This document shows, piece after piece, positions 42,570 to 53,409 of a stretch of 64,000 bases of DNA. The translations under genes and the position numbers were made by a program. This stretch comes from Noviherbaspirillum pedocola. Lineage in GTDB: Bacteria > Pseudomonadota > Gammaproteobacteria > Burkholderiales > Burkholderiaceae_D. The stretch covers positions 62,001 to 126,000 of the forward strand of contig NZ_JAEPBG010000003.1 of assembly GCF_016632335.1 (NCBI RefSeq), given 5' to 3'. Below the pieces are notes generated by a model. That model saw only the letters and a list, made by a program, of their open reading frames with translations. It was not told the origin of the DNA and searched no databases. Each line of letters begins with the position of its first letter. The stretch's first letter is position 1.

Positions 42570-43613
42570 ATGATTAAAGTTGGCATCGTTGGCGGCACCG
42601 GCTACACGGGCGTCGAACTCCTGCGCCTCTTGGCGGCGCATCCCGAGGCGGAACTGACCGCTATCACTTCGCGCAAGGAAGACGGCATGCCGGTAGCGGA
42701 TATGTTTCCGTCGCTGCGCGGCCATGTCTCCCTGGCTTTCTCCGCACCGGAGAAAGCGCGATTGAATGAATGCGATGTGGTGTTCTTTGCAACGCCGCAT
42801 GGCGTGGCGATGGCGCAGGCTCCTGAACTGCTGTCCGCCGGCGTGCGGATCATCGACCTCGCTGCCGATTTCCGTCTGAAGGACACTGCAACCTTCGAGA
42901 AATGGTATGGCATGCCGCACTCTTGTCCCGAAATTCTGAAGGAGGCTGTCTACGGCCTTCCAGAAATCAACCGGGACGCTATCCGCAATGCGCGTGTCGT
43001 GGGCCTTCCCGGCTGCTATCCGACATCGATGCAACTCGGCTTAGCGCCGTTGTTAGCACAAGGCAAGGCTCTGGTGAATGAAAGTACGCTGATCGCCGAT
43101 TGCAAATCCGGCGTATCGGGCGCGGGTCGAAAAGCGGAAATCGGCACCTTGCTGGCTGAAGCTTCGGACAACTTCAAGGCCTACGGCGTGAAAGGCCATC
43201 GGCATTTGCCCGAAACGACGCAGGGGCTGGAGGCGATTGCCGGCCGTCCGATTGGCCTGACCTTTGTGCCGCACCTGGTACCGATGATCCGTGGTATCCA
43301 TTCAACGCTGTATGCGCGCATTCTCCCTGAGAGTCGCGACATCGATTTCCAGGCGCTGTACGAAGACTATTACCGCAATGAAGGTTTCGTGGATGTGATG
43401 CCCAAAGGCAGCCATCCGGAAACACGTTCGGTACGCGCATCCAACATGCTGCGCATCGCGGTGCATCGTCCCGAAAATGGCGATCTGCTGGTGATCCTTG
43501 TAGTCGAGGACAACCTGGTAAAGGGCGCCGCAGGCCAGGGCGTGCAATGCATGAACATCATGTTCGGCCTCGATGAAAAACTGGGTTTGAAGCAGGTCCC
43601 GATTCTTCCCTGA
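42570..43613 (+). CDS. argC: N-acetyl-gamma-glutamyl-phosphate reductase
   Basis: 347 residues. NADP-binding start [21 protein letters not shown], catalytic Cys in [14 protein letters not shown], and substrate residues in [10 protein letters not shown] and [12 protein letters not shown]. Third step of arginine synthesis. A TACAAT box at 42532-42537 is a likely -10. The stop overlaps the start of the next gene by one base. Confidence 0.97.
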   Translation: MIKVGIVGGTGYTGVELLRLLAAHPEAELTAITSRKEDGMPVADMFPSLRGHVSLAFSAPEKARLNECDVVFFATPHGVAMAQAPELLSAGVRIIDLAADFRLKDTATFEKWYGMPHSCPEILKEAVYGLPEINRDAIRNARVVGLPGCYPTSMQLGLAPLLAQGKALVNESTLIADCKSGVSGAGRKAEIGTLLAEASDNFKAYGVKGHRHLPETTQGLEAIAGRPIGLTFVPHLVPMIRGIHSTLYARILPESRDIDFQALYEDYYRNEGFVDVMPKGSHPETRSVRASNMLRIAVHRPENGDLLVILVVEDNLVKGAAGQGVQCMNIMFGLDEKLGLKQVPILP

Positions 43614-44353
43614 TGATGGAACAGAACCGGCGCAGCACATTGGCGCGGCGCGTCAAGCCTGCGCCGAAACTGGCGATCCGTCGCCAATTGTCACGCAGAT
43701 TCCGCATTGTGCTCTTCGTGACACTGTGCACGATCGGTATGGCAATGGGAGGGATCGGCTATGCACTCGGACGCGGCATGGTCGTGTTTGGAAACAGCGG
43801 CGAGACCGACGCGAGCGCGCAGCTGCAACGGCGAATCGACAAGCTCGGCGCGGAACGCGACCGCATTGCCAATGGCCTGAACGCAAGTGAAAGCCAACTG
43901 GCGATCGAGCGATCGGCAAAGGAACAAATGGCGTCGCAACTGAAGGCGCTGGAAATGGAAAATGCGCAGTTGCAGGAAGATCTTTCCTTCTTCGAAAACC
44001 TTTTGCCAGCCGGATCGGTGTCACAAGACATTTCGATTCGGCGTCTGAATTTTGATTTTGTTGCTCCATATCAATTACGCTATCGCATGCTCATCATGCG
44101 GCATGGCAAAGCGGAGCAAAATTTTCGTGGCAATCTTCAGCTTGCGGTTGATCTCGCCAGCAATGCCGGGCGCTCGACCGTGATTTTTCCCGAAAAAAAT
44201 AGTCCGGACACCGATCAGTTCCAACTCGGATTCCGGCACTATCAGCGCATCGAAGGCATACTCAAGCTTCCTGAGGGAAGTCAGGTGAAATCCGTGCAGG
44301 CGCGCGTTTATGAAAACGGCAAGCTGCGCTCGCAACAATCAGCGAATTTGTGA
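43613..44353 (+). CDS. DUF6776 family membrane protein
   Basis: 246 residues. A basic cytoplasmic N-terminus, one membrane helix (FRIVLFVTLCTIGMAMGGIGYALG, about 30-53), a coiled coil (about 65-125, QRRIDKLGAERDRIANGLNASE) and a C-terminal globular domain (RRLNFDFVAPYQLRYRMLIMRHGK). Probably an inner-membrane protein facing the periplasm, linked to cell-envelope functions by its position just before bactofilin. No enzymatic motif. It overlaps argC by one base. Confidence 0.8.
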   Translation: MMEQNRRSTLARRVKPAPKLAIRRQLSRRFRIVLFVTLCTIGMAMGGIGYALGRGMVVFGNSGETDASAQLQRRIDKLGAERDRIANGLNASESQLAIERSAKEQMASQLKALEMENAQLQEDLSFFENLLPAGSVSQDISIRRLNFDFVAPYQLRYRMLIMRHGKAEQNFRGNLQLAVDLASNAGRSTVIFPEKNSPDTDQFQLGFRHYQRIEGILKLPEGSQVKSVQARVYENGKLRSQQSANL

Positions 44354-44365
44354 AGGAGAGCGGCG

Positions 44366-44767
44366 ATGTTTGGGCAGAAGGCGAAAAATACAATCGACAG
44401 CCTGATCGGCATGGAGACCAGGATCGAAGGCAATATCCAGTTCCGGGGCGGGCTCAGGGTCGACGGTCATGTGAGAGGCAACCTGATCGCCAATCCGATC
44501 GAAGGCAGCATGCTGGTCATTTCCGAACAGGCCCGCGTCGAAGGAGAGGTCCGCGCCGAGCATGTCGTGGTGGATGGTGAAATTGCCGGACCGGTTTTTT
44601 GCACCGAGCTGCTTGAATTGCAGCCCAAGGCCCGCATAACTGGAGATGTCAATTACAAGGCGCTGGAAATGCATGGCGGCGCGCTTGTCTCTGGCAAGCT
44701 CAGTCATCAGCAGGAAAACGAGCAGGTGCTGAAGCTTGCGCTGCCCAAGGCGGTCGCCAATACGTGA
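44366..44767 (+). CDS. Bactofilin (polymer-forming cytoskeletal protein)
   Basis: 133 residues. The beta-helical bactofilin core is plain: IDSLIGMETRIEGNIQFRGGLRVDGHVRGNL, then RVEGEVRAEHVVVDGEIAGPVFCTELLELQPKARITGDV. It self-assembles into filaments near the membrane and organises cell-wall enzymes or polar proteins. It follows the DUF6776 membrane protein by 12 bases and precedes erpA. Confidence 0.95.
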   Translation: MFGQKAKNTIDSLIGMETRIEGNIQFRGGLRVDGHVRGNLIANPIEGSMLVISEQARVEGEVRAEHVVVDGEIAGPVFCTELLELQPKARITGDVNYKALEMHGGALVSGKLSHQQENEQVLKLALPKAVANT

Positions 44768-44822
44768 TTTTCGCTTCCCCTTTATAATCCTTCTTTGTCC
44801 TAATTTTTAGCAGGAACCCGAT

Positions 44823-45188
44823 ATGAACGCCAATGCCGAAACCGCCGTCGCCGAAATGCCGGCTCCCCTGGTCTTCACCGACAGCGCTGCCGCGAAGGTC
44901 GCCCAGCTGATCGAGGAAGAAGGCAATCCCGACCTGAAGCTGCGTGTCTTCGTGCAAGGCGGTGGTTGTTCCGGTTTTCAGTACGGTTTTACCTTTGACG
45001 AAATCGTCAATGAAGACGACACCAGCATGACCAAGAATGGCGTGCAGTTACTGATCGATTCGATGAGCTACCAATTCCTGGTCGGCGCGGAAATCGATTA
45101 CAAGGATGACCTCGAAGGCGCGCAATTCGTGATCAAGAATCCGAATGCGACCACGACCTGCGGCTGCGGCTCATCGTTCTCGGTCTGA
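44823..45188 (+). CDS. erpA: Iron-sulfur cluster insertion protein ErpA
   Basis: 121 residues, A-type carrier of Fe-S clusters. The three ligand cysteines are present in [15 protein letters not shown] and at the end [11 protein letters not shown]. It hands clusters to apoproteins such as IspG/IspH. A perfect TATAAT (44783-44788) lies 35 bases upstream; the matching -35 is weak. A strong terminator follows. Confidence 0.97.
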   Translation: MNANAETAVAEMPAPLVFTDSAAAKVAQLIEEEGNPDLKLRVFVQGGGCSGFQYGFTFDEIVNEDDTSMTKNGVQLLIDSMSYQFLVGAEIDYKDDLEGAQFVIKNPNATTTCGCGSSFSV

Positions 45189-45213
45189 ACGAAAAACGCT
45201 GTTCAAAACAGGC

Positions 45214-45246
45214 AAAAGGGAGTGCAAATTCGCACTCCCTTTTTTC
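45214..45246. terminator. Bidirectional terminator erpA/anmK
   Basis: 8-bp stem GGGAGTGC/GCACTCCC with a 6-base loop, flanked by AAAA and TTTTTT, between two converging genes. Confidence 0.93.
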
Positions 45247-45257
45247 ATCCGCGTTGC

Positions 45258-46397
45258 TCATGCCGGATACAGCGCACCCAGGATTCGTGAGCCGCGCGCG
45301 CCAGTAGCCGTTGGAAGATTTCCGGCCAGACGCATATCGAATTGCCGCGCCAGCCAGGCAAAGGCCAGTGCTTCCACATGCTGGGAATCGATGCCCAGCG
45401 CATCCGTCGCTTCGACCCGCGGCATCCGATTCCCTCGCCCCAGTGCTTCACGCAAGCGGACCATGAGATGGCTGTTGCGCGCGCCGCCGCCGCAGACGAA
45501 CACTTCCGAGGCTTGTGCGGCATGCCGGACTATCGCATCGGCCAGCGTCAGTGCCGTGAATTCCGTCAGCGTCGCCTGCACATCGCGCGGGATCAAAGCG
45601 TCAAACTTGGCCAGCCGCTCATCCAGCCATTCCAGATGGAACAGGTCGCGGCCGGTACTTTTTGGCGGCGGTAGCGACAGGTATGCCTCGCGGCCTAATT
45701 CCTCGAGCAGTTCCGGCACGATGCGCCCGCCTGCTGCCCAGGCGCCATCACGGTCGTAGGGCTGGCCCTGATGGCGCAGCATCCAGCCATCCATCAGCAC
45801 ATTGCCCGGCCCGGTATCGAAACCGATCACGTCGCCGTTACGCGCCGGATCGAGGATGCTGATATTCGCGATGCCGCCAATATTGGCCACAACACGTGTC
45901 CGATCCGGCGCAGCGAACACCGCATGATGAAAAGCCGGCACCAGCGGTGCGCCCTGTCCACCGGCGGCGATGTCGCGGCTGCGGAAATCGGCAATGACAT
46001 CGATGCTGGAAAGTTCGGCCAGCAGGGCAGGATTATTGGTCTGCCGCGTATATCCTCGCGCCGGCTGATGGCGGATAGTCTGTCCATGCACGCCCACCGC
46101 ATGCACCGCGTTCGCTGGAACGCCCGCCGCGGCAAGCACTTGCGCCACGCAAGCGGCATAGCGCTCGGCCAGCGCATTCGCGGCCAGCGCCTCGCGATGG
46201 ATTTCATCCGCACCACTCGATTGCAAGGCCATCAGCTCCGCCTTCAAAGCATCGTCAAACGGCAAATGTGCAGCGGCTAGCGTGGCGATGCCGGCGGAAG
46301 AATCGGTTTGGTCAAAGCGGGCAAGTACGCCGTCAACACCGTCGAGGCTAGTGCCGGACATCAGCCCGATGTAGAGAAGAGAAGGGGAAGCGGACAT
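45258..46397 (-). CDS. anmK: Anhydro-N-acetylmuramic acid kinase
   Basis: 379 residues from the ATG at 46397. Start motif LLYIGLMSGTSLDGVDGVLARF, GVHGQTIRHQP, VANIGGIANIS, GFDTGPGNVLMD and EVFVCGGGARNSHLM are the signature segments. It phosphorylates and opens anhydro-MurNAc during peptidoglycan recycling. Directly downstream of an M23 peptidase gene, so the pair joins cell-wall cleavage and recycling. Start at 46433 would add 12 residues and overlap a hairpin. Confidence 0.96.
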   Translation of the reverse strand: MSASPSLLYIGLMSGTSLDGVDGVLARFDQTDSSAGIATLAAAHLPFDDALKAELMALQSSGADEIHREALAANALAERYAACVAQVLAAAGVPANAVHAVGVHGQTIRHQPARGYTRQTNNPALLAELSSIDVIADFRSRDIAAGGQGAPLVPAFHHAVFAAPDRTRVVANIGGIANISILDPARNGDVIGFDTGPGNVLMDGWMLRHQGQPYDRDGAWAAGGRIVPELLEELGREAYLSLPPPKSTGRDLFHLEWLDERLAKFDALIPRDVQATLTEFTALTLADAIVRHAAQASEVFVCGGGARNSHLMVRLREALGRGNRMPRVEATDALGIDSQHVEALAFAWLARQFDMRLAGNLPTATGARGSRILGALYPA

Positions 46398-46400
46398 GAG

Positions 46401-46456
46401 AAAACCCGTTTTCGATGCCGCGGATTGTAGCAATCGTCGGCGCGAAAACGGGTTTT
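46401..46456 (-). repeat. Long-loop inverted repeat upstream of anmK
   Basis: 14-base arms AAAACCCGTTTTCG (46401-46414) and its complement (46443-46456) enclose 28 bases that contain a minus-strand TACAAT (46429-46424), a possible -10 for anmK. It may end the M23 transcript and separate the two genes. Confidence 0.55.
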
Positions 46457-46480
46457 TCGTTGTGAGGAATCGAAGGCGGT

Positions 46481-47845
46481 TTACTTCGACGCCACCTGGA
46501 CCGATGCATCCTGCGGCGACATCAGCGCAAAACGATGGCTCATGTCACTGGCGACCTTGCGGAAGCGCTGCAGATCGGCGCCGGCCAAAGGCTGCGCATT
46601 CGGGATGTCGATGGACAGCGGGTCGCGCGGCTCATTGTTGACGCGGAATTCGTAATGCAGATGCGGTCCGGTGGCCCATCCCGTCGAGCCGACATAGCCG
46701 ATGAGCTCGCCCTGGCTGATCTTGTCGCCCTTGTGCAGTCCGCTGGCGAAGCGGCTCATGTGCGCATAGGCGGTCGAATAATTGCTCCAGTGCTTCAACA
46801 CGACGACATTGCCGTAGCCGCTCTGCGTACCAACGAACTCGACAGTGCCGTCGCCCGAAGCGCGGATCGGCGTGCCGGTCGGCGCGGCGAAATCAACACC
46901 CTTGTGCTGTTTCCACTGACCGAGAATCGGATGCATGCGCATCGAAAAACCGGAAGAGATCCGGGTGAATTCCAGCGGCGACTTCAGGAAGGCCTTCTTG
47001 AGCGATTTGCCGTCGAAGCTGAAATAGCCGCCCGGCTTGCCGGCCTCTTCGAACCAGACAGTTTGATAAGTATCGCCGCCGTTGCGGAACTCCGCGGCGA
47101 GGATGCGGCCCGTGCGAACGAATTCTCCGTCCTGCCAGAAGCTTTCATAGACGACATTGAAGCGGTCGCCACGGCGCAGGTCAGCGCCGAAGTCGATCTC
47201 GGTCGAAAACATGTCGACCATCTGGCTGGCGACCACATCCGGGATCTGCGCCGCGTCGGTCGCCGCAAACAGCGAGGAGCGGATTTCGCCGGAACGCATT
47301 TCGACGCGGCGCTCCAGCGCAGCCGCGCTTACCTTCGCGCGCAAGCCATCAGCTTCACGGGTAATGATCAGGTTTTTCGCCGGACCAGCATCGCGCGCAT
47401 CGTCGAGCGCGGCGCTTAACTGCACCAGCTGGCCGTCCGCGCGGGTTTGCGCCTGTATCCGCTTGCCAGCCTTGAGCTGCAGGACGCCGCGTGCGGTGGC
47501 ATTGGAGCGAATGAAGTTTGCTGCCTCATTGTCATCAATGCCGAGCCGCTGCATCAGCGCGGCCAGCGTATCGCCCGGACGGACCTTCTCTTCGCTGACG
47601 AACACTTGTGCGGAAGGCGTCATGCCGGCGATTTGCTCGGACAGATTCGGCAGAGCCAGATTTTCGACCACGGAATGCACCGGCAGATCAGCAGCATCCG
47701 GTGCTATCGGAGCGACGCCTGCCGCGCCAAAGGCGCAAAGGGCAAGAAAAACTGCGGAAGCGGAGACGATGCGATTTTTGCGGGACGCCCCGAGGAACAG
47801 AACGCCGCGGGAGCCCAGGCTCAGGATTTTATCTATAGCGACCAT
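46481..47845 (-). CDS. M23 family peptidase, MepM-like
   Basis: 454 residues. An N-terminal membrane anchor (about 28-50), a LysM-like/OapA region (LAALMQRLGIDDNEAANFI), a central domain, and a C-terminal LytM/M23 domain with zinc ligands in HKGVDFAAPTGTPI and GPHLHYEFRVN. It probably cuts peptide cross-links in the periplasm to allow wall growth. Divergent from tyrS, upstream of anmK. Confidence 0.93.
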   Translation of the reverse strand: MVAIDKILSLGSRGVLFLGASRKNRIVSASAVFLALCAFGAAGVAPIAPDAADLPVHSVVENLALPNLSEQIAGMTPSAQVFVSEEKVRPGDTLAALMQRLGIDDNEAANFIRSNATARGVLQLKAGKRIQAQTRADGQLVQLSAALDDARDAGPAKNLIITREADGLRAKVSAAALERRVEMRSGEIRSSLFAATDAAQIPDVVASQMVDMFSTEIDFGADLRRGDRFNVVYESFWQDGEFVRTGRILAAEFRNGGDTYQTVWFEEAGKPGGYFSFDGKSLKKAFLKSPLEFTRISSGFSMRMHPILGQWKQHKGVDFAAPTGTPIRASGDGTVEFVGTQSGYGNVVVLKHWSNYSTAYAHMSRFASGLHKGDKISQGELIGYVGSTGWATGPHLHYEFRVNNEPRDPLSIDIPNAQPLAGADLQRFRKVASDMSHRFALMSPQDASVQVASK

Positions 47846-47984
47846 TCAATCAGTTAAAATTCGGCGTTTTGTTGTCAACTTCCAGCAACTGTTTGAAAGT
47901 TGATAACAGTCAAGGAAAAAAGAGCCCGCATTATAACAACGCAAATTTGGCTAACCCGGCAAAAATGTCATTTTGATCAGCACT

Positions 47985-49247
47985 ATGAGCGATATTCCAG
48001 CAGCGCAACAAAGTACCGCAGAGAAACTTTCTGATGCACAAACGATGAGCGATTCGGTGCAGCATGCGCTGGAAGTGATCAAGCGCGGCACCGATGAGGT
48101 GCTGGTTGAATCCGAACTGGCGCAAAAGCTCGCCCGTGCGGAACAGTCCGGCAAGCCGCTGCGCATCAAGCTCGGTCTGGATCCTACTGCGCCCGACCTG
48201 CATCTTGGCCATACCGTCGTGCTCAACAAGATGCGTCAGCTGCAAGATCTGGGCCACACGGTGATTTTCCTGATCGGCGACTTTACATCGATGATCGGCG
48301 ATCCATCAGGTCGCAACATTACCCGTCCGCCGCTATCGCGCGAGCAGATTGAGCAAAACGCCAAGACCTATTTTGCGCAGGCCAGCCTGGTGCTCGACGC
48401 GTCGAAGACCGAGATCCGCTATAACTCGGAGTGGTGCGACCAGCTCGGCGCGCGCGGCATGATCGAACTCTCTTCCCGCTACACCGTCGCCCGCATCCTG
48501 GAACGCGAGGATTTCACCAAGCGCTTCAAGGCCGGCACACCGATCTCGGTGCATGAATTGCTATATCCGCTGATGCAGGGCTACGACTCGGTCGCGCTAC
48601 GCTCGGACCTCGAGCTCGGCGGCACCGACCAGAAATTCAATCTGCTGGTCGGTCGCGAACTGCAGAAGGATTACGGCCAGGAGCCGCAATGCATCCTGAC
48701 CATGCCACTGCTGGAAGGGCTGGACGGCGTGGAAAAGATGTCCAAGTCCAAGGGCAATTACGTTGCCATCACCGAGCCGGCGAATACGATGTTCGGCAAG
48801 CTGATGAGCATTTCCGACCCGATGATGTGGCGCTATTACGAGCTGCTGTCCTTCCGTTCGCTGTCCGAAATCGCCCAGTTCAAGCGTGAAGTGGAAGAGG
48901 GCCGCAATCCGCGCGACATCAAGGTGCTGCTGGCGCAGGAAATCGTCGCCCGCTTTCATTCTCAGGCGGCGGCCGAGTCGGCGCTGGAGGACTTCGAACG
49001 CCGTGCCCGCGGCGGCATCCCCGACGAGGTGGCGGAAGTGGCGGTTGCCGGCGCACCGATCGGCATCGGCCAGTTGCTGAAGCAGGCTGGCCTGTGCGCC
49101 TCCACGTCGGAAGCGCTGCGCATGGTCGATCAGGGCGGCGTGCGCATCGATGGCAACGTCATTGCCGACAAGGCGCTCAAAATCGAGGCCGGCAGCTTCG
49201 TGCTGCAGGTCGGCAAGCGCAAGTTCGCCCGGGTGAACTTGTCTTGA
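47985..49247 (+). CDS. tyrS: Tyrosyl-tRNA synthetase
   Basis: 420 residues from the ATG at 47985. Class I motifs [13 protein letters not shown] (HIGH) and [25 protein letters not shown] is also typical; C-terminal S4 RNA-binding domain ([17 protein letters not shown]). This is the TyrZ-like subtype with HLGH and KMSKS. Its stop overlaps the dtd start (TTGA). A longer TTG start at 47973 is not needed. Confidence 0.96.
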   Translation: MSDIPAAQQSTAEKLSDAQTMSDSVQHALEVIKRGTDEVLVESELAQKLARAEQSGKPLRIKLGLDPTAPDLHLGHTVVLNKMRQLQDLGHTVIFLIGDFTSMIGDPSGRNITRPPLSREQIEQNAKTYFAQASLVLDASKTEIRYNSEWCDQLGARGMIELSSRYTVARILEREDFTKRFKAGTPISVHELLYPLMQGYDSVALRSDLELGGTDQKFNLLVGRELQKDYGQEPQCILTMPLLEGLDGVEKMSKSKGNYVAITEPANTMFGKLMSISDPMMWRYYELLSFRSLSEIAQFKREVEEGRNPRDIKVLLAQEIVARFHSQAAAESALEDFERRARGGIPDEVAEVAVAGAPIGIGQLLKQAGLCASTSEALRMVDQGGVRIDGNVIADKALKIEAGSFVLQVGKRKFARVNLS

Positions 49248-49717
49248 TCGCGCTGCTGCAACGGGTCAGCCAGGCCAGCGTTGTCGTCGATGGAGAAACC
49301 GTCGGCAGCATCGGCGCCGGATTGCTGGTGCTGCTCTGCGCCGAGCGTGGCGATAGCGAAGCCGAAGCCGAGGCGCTGCTCGGCAAGCTGTTGTCCTACC
49401 GGGTATTCGGCGACGATGCCGGCAAGATGAACCGCAGTCTGACTGATATCGCCGGCGACCTGCTGCTGGTACCGCAATTCACGCTAGCCGCGGACACCCG
49501 TTCCGGCACGCGGCCATCCTTTACGCCGGCTGCCGCGCCGGAAGACGGTCGCCGCCTGTTCGACCATGTTGTTGCCCGTGCCCGCAAGCGTCATGCACGG
49601 GTGGAAACCGGCCGTTTCGGCGCGCACATGCAGGTCAGCCTGACCAATGACGGTCCAGTCACCTTCTGGCTGCAATTCAAGCCGAAACAAACGGATAACG
49701 GAGCCGCTGTCCAATGA
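49244..49717 (+). CDS. dtd: D-aminoacyl-tRNA deacylase
   Basis: 157 residues starting at a TTG at 49244 that overlaps the tyrS stop (TTGA); the protein then begins [17 protein letters not shown] exactly like the family. Motifs SQFTLAAD (here PQFTLAADT), GTRPSF and the C-terminal [10 protein letters not shown] are intact. It removes D-amino acids, notably D-Tyr, from tRNA, so coupling to tyrS makes functional sense. It overlaps the next gene by four bases. Confidence 0.95.
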   Translation: MIALLQRVSQASVVVDGETVGSIGAGLLVLLCAERGDSEAEAEALLGKLLSYRVFGDDAGKMNRSLTDIAGDLLLVPQFTLAADTRSGTRPSFTPAAAPEDGRRLFDHVVARARKRHARVETGRFGAHMQVSLTNDGPVTFWLQFKPKQTDNGAAVQ

Positions 49718-50355
49718 CCGAAATTCTCTTGATCCGCCATGGCGAAACCGCCTGGAACGCCGAGCGACGCCTGCAGGGGCATCTCGACATCCCGCTCAAT
49801 GCCCATGGCGAACGCCAGGCACAAGCCATGGCCCGGGCGCTGCAGGACACGCCTCTGGACGCTATCTACAGCAGCGATTTGCAGCGCGCCTGCGCGACTG
49901 CGCAGCCGCTTGCCGAGGTCCACGGACTGCCGCTGCAACTCGACATGTCTCTACGCGAACGCTGTTTCGGCGCCTTCGAAGGCTTGCTGTACGAAGAACT
50001 CGAAATGCGTTTCCCTGTTGCTTATGCGCAATGGCGTGCCCGCGATCCGGATGCGCGCTTTCCGGCGGGCGAACGCCGCGCGGAAACCCTGAACGAGTTT
50101 TATCGCCGCGCCGTCGAGGCGGTGCAGGGGATCGCTGAGCGCAATCCGGGACGTCGCATTGCTGTCGTTACCCACGGCGGCGTGCTCGATTGCCTGCATC
50201 GCGCGGCCCACAACACCGGGCTCGCGGCGGCACGGCATTTCGACGTGCTGAACGCGGCGATCAATCGCCTGCGCTGGACTGGCGTCGGTTTCGAGGTGTT
50301 GAGCTGGGCGGAAAACGGCCATCTCGTCGCAGCCATGGATGAGCTTGGACATTAA
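49714..50355 (+). CDS. Histidine phosphatase family protein (phosphoglycerate mutase-like)
   Basis: 213 residues. Phosphohistidine motif [20 protein letters not shown], second Arg in [11 protein letters not shown], Glu in [10 protein letters not shown], and VVTHGGVLD with the second His. Cofactor-dependent phosphoglycerate mutase superfamily; substrate unknown, since many GpmB-like members are general phosphatases (for example alpha-ribazole phosphatase). It starts within the last bases of dtd (ATGA overlap) and likely belongs to the tyrS-dtd unit. Confidence 0.93.
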   Translation: MTEILLIRHGETAWNAERRLQGHLDIPLNAHGERQAQAMARALQDTPLDAIYSSDLQRACATAQPLAEVHGLPLQLDMSLRERCFGAFEGLLYEELEMRFPVAYAQWRARDPDARFPAGERRAETLNEFYRRAVEAVQGIAERNPGRRIAVVTHGGVLDCLHRAAHNTGLAAARHFDVLNAAINRLRWTGVGFEVLSWAENGHLVAAMDELGH

Positions 50356-50453
50356 TGCCTGTTGCCGATGTACAGCGAGGGTCGGTCTTCGAGCCGGAAT
50401 GTCACGGGTTTGAGGATAGAATAGCGGCTTTTCCGCATCCGCCCTCCCGTCCC

Positions 50454-51470
50454 GTGCACATCGGTCCTTATCCATTGCGCAACAATGTTTTCGTCGCCCC
50501 GATGGCCGGGGTGACGGATCGGCCTTTCCGGCAATTGTGCAAGCAGTTGGGCGCCGGTTACGCGGTTTCCGAGATGGCGGCGTCGGATCCGCGGCTCTGG
50601 GCCAGCGAAAAGACTTCGCGGCGCATCAATCACGACGGCGAAATGGAGCCGCGCGCGGTGCAGATCGCCGGCGCCGAGCCGCGGATGCTTGCCGAATGCG
50701 CGCGCTTTAATGTCGCTCGCGGCGCGCAGATCATCGACATCAACATGGGTTGTCCGGTCAAGAAGGTCTGCAACAGCTGGTGCGGTTCCGCACTGCTGCA
50801 GCATGAAAACCTGGTGGCCGAGATCCTGGAAGCGGTGGTCGCGGCGGTCGATGTGCCGGTCACCCTGAAATTCCGCACCGGCTGGGACCGCCAGCACAAG
50901 AATGCCCTGCGCATTGCGGCCATTGCGCAGGACAGTGGCATCGCCATGCTGACGCTGCACGGCCGCACCCGCGCCGACGGCTACAGCGGCGAAGCCGAAT
51001 ACGACACCATTGCCGCGGTCAAGGCGAGCGTGCGCATTCCGGTGGTGGCCAATGGCGACATCACTACGCCGCAAAAGGCGAAGGCGGTGCTGGCGCAAAC
51101 CGGCGCCGACGCAGTGATGATCGGCCGCGCCGCGCAGGGAAGGCCCTGGATTTTCCGGGAAATCGACCATTACCTGCGCACCGGCGACATCCTGCCGCCG
51201 CCGCGGGTCGACGAAGTCCGTGCGCTGATGGAAGAGCATTTGCGTGCGCACTATGCCTTCTATGGCGCATACCTGGGCGTGCGCACCGCGCGCAAGCACA
51301 TCGGTTGGTATGTGCGCGCGCTGCCGGGAGGAGAGGAATTCCGCCAGGCGATGAATCGGCTGGACGATTGCGACGAACAATTACGGGCGGTAGGCAACTT
51401 TTTCGACGTGCAGGCGGCGCTGGGCGAACGCCTGCAATACGGTTCGAACGATGAGCGCCTTGCGGCTTGA
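50454..51470 (+). CDS. dusB: tRNA-dihydrouridine synthase B
   Basis: 338 residues from a GTG at 50454, so that the protein begins HIGPYPLRNNVFVAPMAGVTDRPF like known DusB; an ATG at 50355 overlapping the previous stop would add 33 unrelated residues. FMN-binding TIM barrel with NMGCPVKKVC (active-site Cys), TLKFRTGW, LHGRTRADGYSG and ANGDI. It reduces uridines in the tRNA D-loop. A TAGAAT at 50417-50422 could be its own -10. It is followed by fis, the classic dusB-fis pair. Confidence 0.93.
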   Translation: MHIGPYPLRNNVFVAPMAGVTDRPFRQLCKQLGAGYAVSEMAASDPRLWASEKTSRRINHDGEMEPRAVQIAGAEPRMLAECARFNVARGAQIIDINMGCPVKKVCNSWCGSALLQHENLVAEILEAVVAAVDVPVTLKFRTGWDRQHKNALRIAAIAQDSGIAMLTLHGRTRADGYSGEAEYDTIAAVKASVRIPVVANGDITTPQKAKAVLAQTGADAVMIGRAAQGRPWIFREIDHYLRTGDILPPPRVDEVRALMEEHLRAHYAFYGAYLGVRTARKHIGWYVRALPGGEEFRQAMNRLDDCDEQLRAVGNFFDVQAALGERLQYGSNDERLAA

Positions 51471-51506
51471 TCTTCATACAATAAAAAATCACAGACATTC
51501 GGAAAC

Positions 51507-51740
51507 ATGAGCAAAGAAAGCATCCAGGAAGTGGTCAGAAACAGCCTGGAAAAATATTTCAAGGACTTGGGCGAGCAGCAACCATCGAATGTGTACGACA
51601 TGGTGGTAGCCACCGTGGAGAAGCCGATACTGGAAGCGGTGATGGCGCGCGCTGCCGGTAACCAGTCGCAGGCGGCGGAAATGCTGGGCATCAACCGGAA
51701 TACCTTGCGCAAGAAACTGCAGCAGCATGGCCTGATTTAA
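51507..51740 (+). CDS. fis: Fis-family nucleoid-associated DNA-binding protein
   Basis: 77 residues, the short betaproteobacterial form. C-terminal [30 protein letters not shown], with the helical dimerisation part [12 protein letters not shown] before it. A growth-phase regulator of rRNA and other promoters and a recombination enhancer. It lies 36 bases after dusB, as in other proteobacteria. Confidence 0.96.
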   Translation: MSKESIQEVVRNSLEKYFKDLGEQQPSNVYDMVVATVEKPILEAVMARAAGNQSQAAEMLGINRNTLRKKLQQHGLI

Positions 51741-51816
51741 GTCCCGCCGACCGGGTTCCAGAGTCGGAGCATCCGGGACGCGGCCGTCCCGGAATCCACC
51801 TTTTCACCGTTCCATC

Positions 51817-53382
51817 ATGATCAAACAAGCCCTGATTTCCGTTTCCGATAAAACCGGCGTACTCGAATTCGCCCAGGCCCTCGCTGCGATGGGCGTGAAT
51901 ATCCTGTCCACCGGCGGCACGGCAAAACTGCTGGCCGATCACGGTGTGAAGGTCACTGAAGTCGCCGACTACACCGGCTTTCCGGAAATGCTCGACGGCC
52001 GGGTCAAGACGCTGCATCCGAAGGTACACGGCGGCATCCTGGCGCGGCGCGATCTGCCTGAACACCAGGCGGCGCTGCAGCAGCACGGCATTCCGACCAT
52101 CGACATGGTGGTCGTGAACCTGTATCCGTTCGTGCAGACGGTTGCGAAGGAAGAATGCTCGCTGGAAGACGCGATCGAGAACATCGACATCGGCGGCCCG
52201 GCGATGCTGCGCTCCTCGGCCAAGAATCACCGCGACGTCGTGGTGCTGTGCGACCCGAACGACTACGCCTGCGTGCTGGAAGAACTGCGTTCGGCCAACG
52301 GCGAAGTCAGCCAGGCGACCCGGTTTGCGCTGGCCAAGAAAGTCTTTGCCCATACCGCGCAATACGACAGCGCGATCACCAATTACCTGACCTCGCTCGG
52401 CGAGGACCGCCAGCATGCGACCCGCAGCGCCTATCCGGCCACGCTGAATCTGCATTTCGAGAAGGTGCAGGAAATGCGCTATGGCGAGAATCCGCATCAA
52501 TCGGCGGCGTTCTACCGCGACCTCGTCGTTCCGGCCGGCGCGCTGGCCAATTACCGGCAGCTGCAGGGCAAGGAATTGTCCTATAACAACATCGCCGATG
52601 CGGACGCCGCCTGGGAGTGCGTAAAGACATTCGATGACACCGCCTGCGTGATCATCAAGCATGCCAATCCCTGCGGTGTCGCGGTGGGCGCGAGCCCGCT
52701 GGAGGCTTATTCGAAAGCGCTGCAGACCGATCCGACCTCGGCTTTCGGCGGCATCATCGCCTTCAACCGCGAGCTCGACGGCCCTGCCGCGGAAGCTGTG
52801 GCCAAGCAATTCGTCGAGGTGCTGATCGCGCCGTCCATTACCGATGCCGCGCGCCAGGTGTTCGCCGCAAAGCAGAATGTGCGTTTGTTGGAAATCCCGT
52901 ATGGCAAGGGCATCAATGCGCATGACTTCAAGCGCGTCGGTGGCGGCTTGCTGGTGCAGTCTCCGGATGCGAAGAACGTGCAGGTCGAGGAATTGCGCGT
53001 GGTCAGCAAGCGCCAGCCGACGCCGCAGCAGATGCAGGACCTGATGTTCGCCTGGCGCGTGGCCAAGTTCGTCAAGTCGAATGCGATCGTGTTTTGCGGC
53101 AACGGCATGACGCTGGGCGTGGGCGCCGGCCAGATGAGCCGGGTCGATTCGGCGCGCATCGCCTCGATCAAGGCGCAGAATGCCGGCCTCACGCTGGCCG
53201 GATCAGCGGTTGCCTCGGATGCCTTCTTCCCGTTCCGCGATGGCCTGGACGTGGTGGTGGCCGCGGGCGCCGGCGCGGTGATCCAGCCGGGCGGCTCGGT
53301 GCGCGATCAGGAAGTGATCGCCGCCGCCGACGAGCATGACGTGGTGATGGTGCTGACCGGCACCCGTCACTTCCGCCATTAA
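51817..53382 (+). CDS. purH: Bifunctional AICAR transformylase/IMP cyclohydrolase
   Basis: 521 residues. N-terminal MGS-like IMP cyclohydrolase domain (about 1-150: [41 protein letters not shown]) and the transformylase domain ([37 protein letters not shown]). Last two steps of IMP synthesis. It follows fis by 76 bases and precedes ruvC by 27. Confidence 0.97.
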   Translation: MIKQALISVSDKTGVLEFAQALAAMGVNILSTGGTAKLLADHGVKVTEVADYTGFPEMLDGRVKTLHPKVHGGILARRDLPEHQAALQQHGIPTIDMVVVNLYPFVQTVAKEECSLEDAIENIDIGGPAMLRSSAKNHRDVVVLCDPNDYACVLEELRSANGEVSQATRFALAKKVFAHTAQYDSAITNYLTSLGEDRQHATRSAYPATLNLHFEKVQEMRYGENPHQSAAFYRDLVVPAGALANYRQLQGKELSYNNIADADAAWECVKTFDDTACVIIKHANPCGVAVGASPLEAYSKALQTDPTSAFGGIIAFNRELDGPAAEAVAKQFVEVLIAPSITDAARQVFAAKQNVRLLEIPYGKGINAHDFKRVGGGLLVQSPDAKNVQVEELRVVSKRQPTPQQMQDLMFAWRVAKFVKSNAIVFCGNGMTLGVGAGQMSRVDSARIASIKAQNAGLTLAGSAVASDAFFPFRDGLDVVVAAGAGAVIQPGGSVRDQEVIAAADEHDVVMVLTGTRHFRH

Positions 53383-53409
53383 TCCATCGTTGCGGAGCAA
53401 GCGAAGCGC

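Noticed and set aside
46535-47419. Long open frame antisense to the M23 peptidase
   Set aside because: Arises from codon bias of the real gene; no ribosome site or motif.
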